DNA of 64,000 nt from Tamlana carrageenivorans (GTDB lineage Bacteria > Bacteroidota > Bacteroidia > Flavobacteriales > Flavobacteriaceae), in the NCBI RefSeq assembly GCF_002893765.1, contig NZ_CP025938.1:3305501-3369500 (forward strand), given 5' to 3'. Shown here one piece after another: positions 27,076 to 33,652 of this stretch. Both the position numbers and the translations under genes were made by a program. Each line of letters begins with the position of its first letter. The first letter of the stretch is position 1. The notes beneath the pieces were generated by a model, which had not been told where the DNA came from, did not search any database, and was given only the letters and a program-made list of their open reading frames with translations.

Positions 27076-27300
27076 TTTGTGTCATTATAGCAAATTATCA
27101 AGGTTGGTTTGGGTTTACTTAGGTAACTCTATTAACTTATACTATTTCAATAGGGTACGCTGTCTTTTAATATGAAATCTTTAGGTTTTTTCATACTGTT
27201 TAAAACACATAATCGATTCGGGATTTAGATTTCCAATATTTCGAATTCCAAAAAAATTAAAAATACTTATCTTGCTCACTACTTAGAAAGAACATAGCAA

Positions 27301-28626
27301 ATGAAGAAACTAGCATTACATTGGAAGATTATTATAGGAATGGTTTTAGGAGTCATATTTGGCTTCATAATGAATTCTATTAATGGAGGAAAGGGGTTTG
27401 TATCAGACTGGATAGCGCCTTTTGGAACCATATTTATTAATCTTCTTAAGCTTATTGCAGTGCCTTTAATTTTAGCTTCTTTAATTAAAGGAATTTCAGA
27501 TTTAAAAGATATTTCTAAAATTAAATCCATGGGACTACGTACCATTGGGATTTATATAGCCACCACTTTAGTGGCTATTGTTATAGGTTTAAGTATTGTT
27601 AACGTGGTGAAACCTGGAGAAGGTATGCCTCAGGACACCATCGAAAAAATTAAACAAAAATACGAGAACGATGCGGGAGTTACCGATAAACTCATGAAAG
27701 CAAGTGCTCAAAAAGATGCCGGGCCTTTACAAGCTTTGGTCGATATATTTCCGAGTAACATTTTTCAATCTTTTGCCGAAGCTTCCATGCTTCAAATCAT
27801 ATTTTTCGCACTATTTGTTGGTGTGTGTTTGTTGTTAATAGGCGAAAAGAAAGCCAAGCCTTTGGTGGATTTTTTCGATTCCCTCAACGATGTGGTCATG
27901 AAAATGGTAGATCTTATCATGCTTTTTGCGCCTTATGCGGTTTTCGCTTTATTAGCAAACGTTATTATTGCTTTCGACGATGTAGAGATTTTAATAAAAC
28001 TGCTTTTTTATGCTTTCTGTGTAATTGGCGGTCTTTTATTAATGATTTGTTTCTATCTACTTTTAATAGGGGTGTATGTTAAAAAATCACCCATGTGGTT
28101 CTTAAAACAAATAAGTCCGGCGCAATTATTAGCCTTTTCTACCAGTAGTAGTGCTGCAACACTTCCTGTAACCATGGAGCGAGTTGAAGAGCATTTGGGA
28201 GTCGATAAAGAAGTATCTGGTTTTGTACTGCCTGTTGGAGCGACTGTAAATATGGACGGAACCAGTTTGTATCAAGGAATTGCGGCGGTTTTTATCATGC
28301 AGGTTATATGGCCAGAAGGCTTAACATTTTCAAATCAGTTAGTTATCATCGCTACAGCTTTGTTAGCTTCTATTGGAAGTGCTGCCGTTCCAAGCGCAGG
28401 TCTAGTGATGTTGGTTATTGTATTAGAATCTATTGGCTTTCCAGCGGAATTATTACCCATTGGAATCGCTTTAATTTTTGCGGTAGATCGCCCTTTAGAC
28501 ATGCTTAGAACCGTTGTAAACGTTACTGGTGATGCAACTGTCGCTATGCTTGTGGCAAAATCGTTAGGAAAGCTGCACGACCCCAAACCCAAAGAATGGG
28601 ATGATAATTATGAGGCGGTTAAGTGA
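27301..28626 (+). CDS. Dicarboxylate/amino acid:cation symporter (DAACS/SDF family)
   Basis: An inner membrane transporter of 441 residues that imports dicarboxylates (glutamate, aspartate or C4 acids) with Na+ or H+. About eight membrane helices begin at residue 7. The family's substrate-binding re-entrant loop is seen as FSTSSSAATLPVT (serine-rich HP1), then VGATVNMDGTSLYQGIAAVFI and the HP2 region SIGSAAVPSAGLVML. The motif DRPLDMLRTVVNVTGDA (helix 8) is typical. The length is normal for GltP/DctA. The substrate cannot be fixed. It appears to be a single-gene unit. Confidence 0.92.
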   Translation: MKKLALHWKIIIGMVLGVIFGFIMNSINGGKGFVSDWIAPFGTIFINLLKLIAVPLILASLIKGISDLKDISKIKSMGLRTIGIYIATTLVAIVIGLSIVNVVKPGEGMPQDTIEKIKQKYENDAGVTDKLMKASAQKDAGPLQALVDIFPSNIFQSFAEASMLQIIFFALFVGVCLLLIGEKKAKPLVDFFDSLNDVVMKMVDLIMLFAPYAVFALLANVIIAFDDVEILIKLLFYAFCVIGGLLLMICFYLLLIGVYVKKSPMWFLKQISPAQLLAFSTSSSAATLPVTMERVEEHLGVDKEVSGFVLPVGATVNMDGTSLYQGIAAVFIMQVIWPEGLTFSNQLVIIATALLASIGSAAVPSAGLVMLVIVLESIGFPAELLPIGIALIFAVDRPLDMLRTVVNVTGDATVAMLVAKSLGKLHDPKPKEWDDNYEAVK

Positions 28627-28631
28627 TTTTG

Positions 28632-28680
28632 AAAGTTAGAAGTTAGAAGTTAAAAGTTAAAAGTGGAAAGTGGAAAGTTG
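28632..28680 (+). repeat. Degenerate heptad tandem repeat
   Basis: Five to six imperfect 7-base units of the AGTTAGA/AGTTAAA/AGTGGAA type follow the symporter stop codon. They are probably slipped-strand expansion in non-coding DNA. Confidence 0.7.
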
Positions 28681-28818
28681 GGAGTAAGCGATAAGCGTTA
28701 TGTTTTATGCTGTATGCTATAAGTTGAAAACTAGTGACGAATAACTCATAAAACGTAGTGTTTCTAGACTGTTTAAAGGGAAAACAAAAACACGATTACC
28801 TTAATGATTTTAAAGTAT

Positions 28819-29073
28819 ATGGAAACAAATGAGAAATTAAGAGAGCAGATTTTTGATATAATAAAGAATCAACTAAAAGATAATACTCCTCCAGAAACAA
28901 AAGAAACATTTGATAGGTTGATAAAGGAAGGATTTGATGATTTTCAATCAAGACAAATGATTGGACAGTGTTTAGCTGTTGAAATATTTGAAGTAATGAA
29001 ATATGGTAAACCTTATAATAATAAGCGATATGTTAAGAATTTATTAGCTCTACCTAAGGAACCATTTGAATAA
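28819..29073 (+). CDS. Small conserved protein of unknown function
   Basis: An 84-residue soluble, charged protein from the ATG at 28819 (METNEKLREQIFDIIKNQLKDN); an ATG at 28804 would add five residues. The segments PPETKETFDRLIKEG, LAVEIFEVMKYGKPYNNKRYV and LLALPKEP look like a family of short bacterial proteins I have seen without known function. No signal peptide or membrane helix is visible. It sits alone between the symporter and the sulfurtransferase. Confidence 0.65.
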   Translation: METNEKLREQIFDIIKNQLKDNTPPETKETFDRLIKEGFDDFQSRQMIGQCLAVEIFEVMKYGKPYNNKRYVKNLLALPKEPFE

Positions 29074-29211
29074 TAAATTATAAATAGTTTTATGCTTTAT
29101 GCAGAAGGCAATATGCCATCAACTAACAACCAACAACAAATAACCAGTAACCAAAATCCAGCACCCCTTCAATAATAAATAGGCAATAATAATTAATCAA
29201 TTTCAACGCTC

Positions 29212-30036
29212 ATGTCCAATAAAATAACATTAACCGAGCCTGTTGTTTCTGTATCATGGCTGAATAATCAAATAGATGCATCAAATTTGGTGATTTTGGA
29301 TGGCACCATTGCCAAAGTGTTTACTGCGGATTCAAAACAAATTCCGAAAGCGCGTTTTTTTGATATAAAACTAAAGTTTAGCGACACTCAAAATAAATTT
29401 CCCAGTGCCTTTCCTTCTGAAGCTCAGTTTCAAGAGGAAGCACGGCTTTTAGGTATTAATACCGATAGTGCCATTGTGGTTTACGATGATAAAGGTATCT
29501 ATTCCAGTGCCCGTGTGTGGTGGATGTTTAAAGCTTTTGGTTATAGTAATGTGGCAATTTTAGATGGTGGTTTTCCGGAATGGACAAAGCATAATTACCC
29601 AGTAGAGCCTGCTACAATATACCAAGGGGAAAAAGGTGATTTCCACGCAAAATTACAGCCCAATTTCATGAAGTTTTTTAACGATGTTAAAGCGGCTTCT
29701 GAAAATAAATCACACACCATTATTGATGCACGTTCAGCAGCCAGGTACCAATGTGAGACACCAGAACCTCGTGAAGGTTTACGTATGGGCACCATTCCAA
29801 ATTCTGTTAATTTACCTTTTACAGATTTATTATCCGATGGAAAATTAAAATCTAAATCAGAAATCAATCAAGCTTTTCAAAAATTAGCCAAAAAAGACGA
29901 TCCTATCATTTTTTCTTGTGGTTCGGGAATTACAGCCTGCGTTTTAGCTTTGGGTGCTACGTTGTCAGATTATAAAAACATAGCGGTTTATGATGGCTCT
30001 TGGACCGAATGGGGGAGTTTAGTGCCAGAACAATAA
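29212..30036 (+). CDS. Sulfurtransferase (rhodanese, 3-mercaptopyruvate type)
   Basis: A two-domain rhodanese of 274 residues that transfers sulfane sulfur from 3-mercaptopyruvate or thiosulfate to a thiol acceptor. The N-terminal inactive domain (residues ~10-125) includes VVSVSWLNNQIDASNLVILDGT. The C-terminal domain (~150-274) carries the active-site loop FSCGSGITAC with the catalytic Cys. The CGSG-type loop favours mercaptopyruvate sulfurtransferase (SseA-like) over thiosulfate rhodanese. Its end faces the convergent DCC gene, with only 1 base between stop codons. Confidence 0.9.
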   Translation: MSNKITLTEPVVSVSWLNNQIDASNLVILDGTIAKVFTADSKQIPKARFFDIKLKFSDTQNKFPSAFPSEAQFQEEARLLGINTDSAIVVYDDKGIYSSARVWWMFKAFGYSNVAILDGGFPEWTKHNYPVEPATIYQGEKGDFHAKLQPNFMKFFNDVKAASENKSHTIIDARSAARYQCETPEPREGLRMGTIPNSVNLPFTDLLSDGKLKSKSEINQAFQKLAKKDDPIIFSCGSGITACVLALGATLSDYKNIAVYDGSWTEWGSLVPEQ

Positions 30037-30037
30037 G

Positions 30038-30454
30038 CTAATCTAAAAACTTAGCTTTTAACTCGGGCGTGGGAATCATGCAGTTGTCTTTTTTGCCGTA
30101 CCATGTATAACGATTTTTTGCAATATAGTCGTAAACAGCGTTTCTAATAAAGGCAGGGACGATTAAAAACACCCCCATTAAATTCCGTGGAAACCCTAAT
30201 TTTAACGCCACTTTTAAAGCTGCGGTAGATTTGTAGCTAATGCCTATTTCAGGGATGTAGAGTAGGATAGAGTCCGTTTTTTCGGTGTCTATCTTATAAG
30301 CTTTAATAATTTTTTTACCAATCTCACTTTGTAACGCCGCAAACAAAAAACGGTTGTTTTTATCGTGTTTTATAACGTATTTCACGCTGCTATCACAGAG
30401 GTTGCAAACACCGTCAAAAAGAATAAGTTGTTTATGTTTTGGTAAATCCATCAT
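30038..30454 (-). CDS. DCC-family thiol-disulfide oxidoreductase-like protein (DUF393)
   Basis: A 138-residue thioredoxin-related protein named for its DxxCxxC motif, here FDGVCNLCDSSVKYV at residues ~13-27. Conserved features downstream are RFLFAALQSE, DSILL and YKSTAAL. It is predicted to have redox activity; the partner is unknown. It starts (ATG 30454 or 30451) overlapping the 3' end of mutS2 by about 4 bases, so it is probably translated as the second gene of a mutS2 unit. Confidence 0.88.
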   Translation of the reverse strand: MMDLPKHKQLILFDGVCNLCDSSVKYVIKHDKNNRFLFAALQSEIGKKIIKAYKIDTEKTDSILLYIPEIGISYKSTAALKVALKLGFPRNLMGVFLIVPAFIRNAVYDYIAKNRYTWYGKKDNCMIPTPELKAKFLD

Positions 30455-32616
30455 TTTTTTGCTTCCACCAACTCTAATTGGTCTATACTCACATTAGTCG
30501 TAAAAATACCATAATTCACAACGGCTTTATTTTTTTCAATTTTATCAATAGTACCAATGGAACGGCCATCTTCCATGCGTACGCGATCGCCAAGTTTTAA
30601 GGTTGGTTTAGGTTTAGTCGCTTCAATTGCTTTTTGCTTAGCGACTTTTTTCTTTTGTCGAATCACTTCAACCTTCTTTTCAGCTTCTTGCTTCACTTTC
30701 TGCTCTTTGGCCTTTATAGCCTTCTTTTGCTTAGCTGAAACTTTTTTACGCTTCGAATTTTCTATTTGAACCACTTTAAAAAGTTCAGACATTAATTCGC
30801 GTTTCTGCTTGTTTTCAAAGTATTTTTCGGCAATATCATTTACTTTTTGTCCTAAGTAAATTAAGCGCTGGTTACTATCATATAATTCTTGGTAACTTTC
30901 TAGTTTCTTTTGAATTTTAGCATTTATTTCTTCCAACTTATCAGCTTCCTTTAGCTTTTTCTTTTCGTTTAACTTTAACGACTGACCTGTTTTTTCAAGT
31001 TTTGAACGTTCTTTTTGAAGTTTCGCTATCGTGGCATCAAAACGTACTTTACTGCGCTCAATCTTCTTTTTAGCACGGTTTATTAATCCGTATGGAATAC
31101 CATTTTTCTGCGCGACTTCAAACGTAAAACTACTTCCGGCTTGACCGATAACCAATTTGAATAAGGGTTCTAAAGTGCGTTCATCAAAAAGCATGTTAGC
31201 GTTAAGCATGTGTGGCATTTCATTAGCCAGAATCTTTAAATTGGAGTAGTGGGTGGTAATAATTCCAAAGGCCTCGCGATGGTAAAATTCTTCTAAAAAG
31301 GTTTCCGCAAGGGCACCACCAAGTTCTGGGTCAGAGCCTGTTCCAAATTCATCAATAAGAAAAAGTGTGTTTTTATTACACTTTCTTAAAAAATAATTCA
31401 TTTGTTTTAAGCGGTAACTGTAAGTACTTAAATGATTTTCAATAGATTGATTATCACCAATATCACTTAAAATTCTATCGAACAAACATACTTTACTTCG
31501 TTCGTGAACTGGAATTAACATCCCGCTTTGAAGCATAACTTGAAGTAAACCGACTGTTTTTAATGTGATACTTTTTCCGCCGGCATTCGGTCCTGAAATC
31601 ACAATAATACGACTGTCTTGTTGGAGTTCGACGGTTTGAGGAAATGTTTTTTCGCCTTTCTCTAAATTGTTTAAATAGAGTATCGGATGGTAGGCATCGC
31701 GTAAAAACATACTTTTTTCATCTGAAATTTCTGGAAGTATCGCATTTAACGATCTGGCGTATTTCGCTTTCGCGGAAATGACATCGATATCAATTAAAAA
31801 GTTCTGATAATCGTTTAGTAAAGGTAAAAACGGACGAATATAATCGGTAACTTCCTTTAGAATACGAATGATTTCTTCGTGTTCTTCGTATTCCAAGTTA
31901 TTAAGCTCTCTGGTGTGCTGCAGCGTGGTTTCTGGTTCGATGTAAACAATACTCCCCGTTTTACTACCGCCCATAATAGAGCCTCTAACCTTACGACGAT
32001 ACATGGCTTTTACCGCCAAAACACGCTTGTTGTCTACTACCGACTCTCTAATGTCGTCCAAGTATTCTAATCCGTGATAGGTGTTTAAGGCCGAACTGAA
32101 ACTGGCATTAATTTTACCTTTAACTTTATTAATAGACTGTCGTAATTCCTGTAATAAAGGCGATGCATTGTCTTTAATGTCTTCAAAACGATCGACAACG
32201 CTATTAATTTTTTCAATAAGCAGTTTGGTAACTTCTATATGTGAAGCAAACTGATATAAATTGGGGTAGTATTCTTCAAACTTTTTTAGAAAAATAAGGA
32301 TATCGTTAACTGTAACCGACATGGCTACAATTTTTTTTAACCCATGAACTTCTAAAAAGGTGTTTTCTATTTTTAAAAGCTTAAGCTCTTTGGTAATGGC
32401 ATCAAAACCGTGATTTGGAATGCGGTTATCGTTATAAAACGAGGCCACATATTCATGTGTTAATTGCAAAGAAAAAAGGAGTTCTTCCTTTATTTTATAT
32501 GGTGAAATTTCTAAAGCTTTTTCATGTCCAAGTGGCGTAACACAATGTTCGCTAACTTGCTGTAAAACGGTTTGAAATTCTAAATCTTGTAATGTTTTTT
32601 GATGAATATGAATCAT
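30451..32616 (-). CDS. mutS2: MutS2-type DNA-binding ATPase lacking a Smr domain
   Basis: A MutS2-family protein of 721 residues, linked to suppression of recombination or ribosome rescue in different bacteria. It has a MutS III/IV-like clamp, then the ATPase domain with Walker A SGPNAGGKSITL (~338-349), LSTYSYRLKQM and Walker B FLIDEFGTGSDPELGG. A long Lys/Glu coiled coil (~500-660) and a KOW-like C-terminus (KLGDRVRMEDGRSIGTIDKI) follow. The C-terminal Smr nuclease domain of longer MutS2 proteins is absent. I chose ATG 32616 (MIHIHQKTLQDLEF) over one 36 bases upstream because it matches the family N-terminus. Confidence 0.88.
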   Translation of the reverse strand: MIHIHQKTLQDLEFQTVLQQVSEHCVTPLGHEKALEISPYKIKEELLFSLQLTHEYVASFYNDNRIPNHGFDAITKELKLLKIENTFLEVHGLKKIVAMSVTVNDILIFLKKFEEYYPNLYQFASHIEVTKLLIEKINSVVDRFEDIKDNASPLLQELRQSINKVKGKINASFSSALNTYHGLEYLDDIRESVVDNKRVLAVKAMYRRKVRGSIMGGSKTGSIVYIEPETTLQHTRELNNLEYEEHEEIIRILKEVTDYIRPFLPLLNDYQNFLIDIDVISAKAKYARSLNAILPEISDEKSMFLRDAYHPILYLNNLEKGEKTFPQTVELQQDSRIIVISGPNAGGKSITLKTVGLLQVMLQSGMLIPVHERSKVCLFDRILSDIGDNQSIENHLSTYSYRLKQMNYFLRKCNKNTLFLIDEFGTGSDPELGGALAETFLEEFYHREAFGIITTHYSNLKILANEMPHMLNANMLFDERTLEPLFKLVIGQAGSSFTFEVAQKNGIPYGLINRAKKKIERSKVRFDATIAKLQKERSKLEKTGQSLKLNEKKKLKEADKLEEINAKIQKKLESYQELYDSNQRLIYLGQKVNDIAEKYFENKQKRELMSELFKVVQIENSKRKKVSAKQKKAIKAKEQKVKQEAEKKVEVIRQKKKVAKQKAIEATKPKPTLKLGDRVRMEDGRSIGTIDKIEKNKAVVNYGIFTTNVSIDQLELVEAKK

Positions 32617-32799
32617 GCGTATTGTTTGCCTCACTTGTTTTAAGGTTTGCAAAGTTAATCAATCTGTTTGAGAAGATTTTAATGAATTTGAATCGTTGTA
32701 AACTGTTAATTAACAAAACACTAACACCTTGGAGTCTAAAATATAAATACCTTGAAAGTCGACAAAAGTGTCATCAATCAAACTTCAATCAGTGAGTTG

Positions 32800-32917
32800 A
32801 GGCTGTCTAAAATGTTATATCTCTGTTGTGTTGAATTTGTCGAAATATCCCTATTTTTATAAGGGTTTCGACAGGGTTAACTTGACAAAACTAAATTGTA
32901 AGGCATTTAGACGGCCT
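32800..32917 (+). repeat. Nested inverted repeats upstream of mutS2
   Basis: The 340-base spacer between mutS2 and miaE (32617-32956) has no gene. An outer stem pairs AGGCTGTCTAAAATG (32800-32814) with CATTTAGACGGCCT (32904-32917), followed by a T run on the plus strand. An inner stem (32839-32872) pairs GTCGAAA and CCCT with AGGG and TTTCGAC. The outer stem looks like a flavobacterial terminator, and the inner part like an inserted palindromic repeat. Confidence 0.6.
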
Positions 32918-32956
32918 TTTTAAATAAATTTCTGGGAATACTTTGTCAAAAAGCGT

Positions 32957-33538
32957 TTAGCCATGAATGGTTTCACTTTTTCCGTAGTTCTGAATCACTT
33001 TAGCTTCAAAATCAATGAGTTCTTTCCAGCGTTTTTCAACATCGACCCCTTGACCGTATTGACGTGCAAATTTTAAAAAAGTTGTGTAGTGTCCGGCTTC
33101 ACTAATCATTAAATCATGATAAAACTTTGAAAGTTCTGGGTCTTTAATTCTTTTAGAGAGGAGCTTAAAACGTTCGCAGCTTCTGGCTTCAATCATGGCC
33201 GAAAACAAAAGCCTGTCTACCATAGACTGCACACGGTTTCCGCCTTTATTCATAAACTTATAAAGCTCATTAACATAACTGTCTTTACGCTCGCGCCCTA
33301 AAGTGTAGCCTCTTTTCTTTATGATATCATGCACCATTTGGAAGTGCTCTAATTCTTCTTTAGCCAGTTCCAAGAGTTCGGTAACCAAATCGGTATGCTC
33401 AGAATTTAAGGTGATAATAGTTATGGCATTCGTTGCTGCCTTTTGCTCGCACCAGGCGTGGTCTGTTAAAATTTCTTCTATGTTAGATTCTACAATATTA
33501 ACCCAGCGTGGGTCTGTTGCTAATTTTAAACCAAGCAT
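32957..33538 (-). CDS. miaE: tRNA-(ms2io6A)-hydroxylase
   Basis: A non-haem diiron hydroxylase that acts on the 2-methylthio-N6-isopentenyl-adenosine at position 37 of tRNAs reading UNN codons. The ferritin-like 193-residue protein carries carboxylate/His ligands within helices: DHAWCEQKAATNA, ELAKEELEHFQMVHD (ExxH), MIEARSCERFKLL and SEAGHYTTF (ExxH). The MLGLKLATDPRW start is typical. The gene is on the same strand as recG, which ends 115 bases upstream of its start. Confidence 0.93.
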   Translation of the reverse strand: MLGLKLATDPRWVNIVESNIEEILTDHAWCEQKAATNAITIITLNSEHTDLVTELLELAKEELEHFQMVHDIIKKRGYTLGRERKDSYVNELYKFMNKGGNRVQSMVDRLLFSAMIEARSCERFKLLSKRIKDPELSKFYHDLMISEAGHYTTFLKFARQYGQGVDVEKRWKELIDFEAKVIQNYGKSETIHG

Positions 33539-33652
33539 ATCTTTTTTTTGTAAAAGTAGGTATTTTAATTTTTTGTTTTTCTAGTGAAGTTGGGAATCTA
33601 CAAGGGTGTTATTACTCTAAAACAGATTTCTGTATCCGAAAGCATCATAACC

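Noticed and set aside
32592..32795. Possible 67-residue gene on the plus strand over the mutS2 start
   Set aside because: Overlaps the mutS2 5' end, shows no family features, and consists of AT-rich chance coding.
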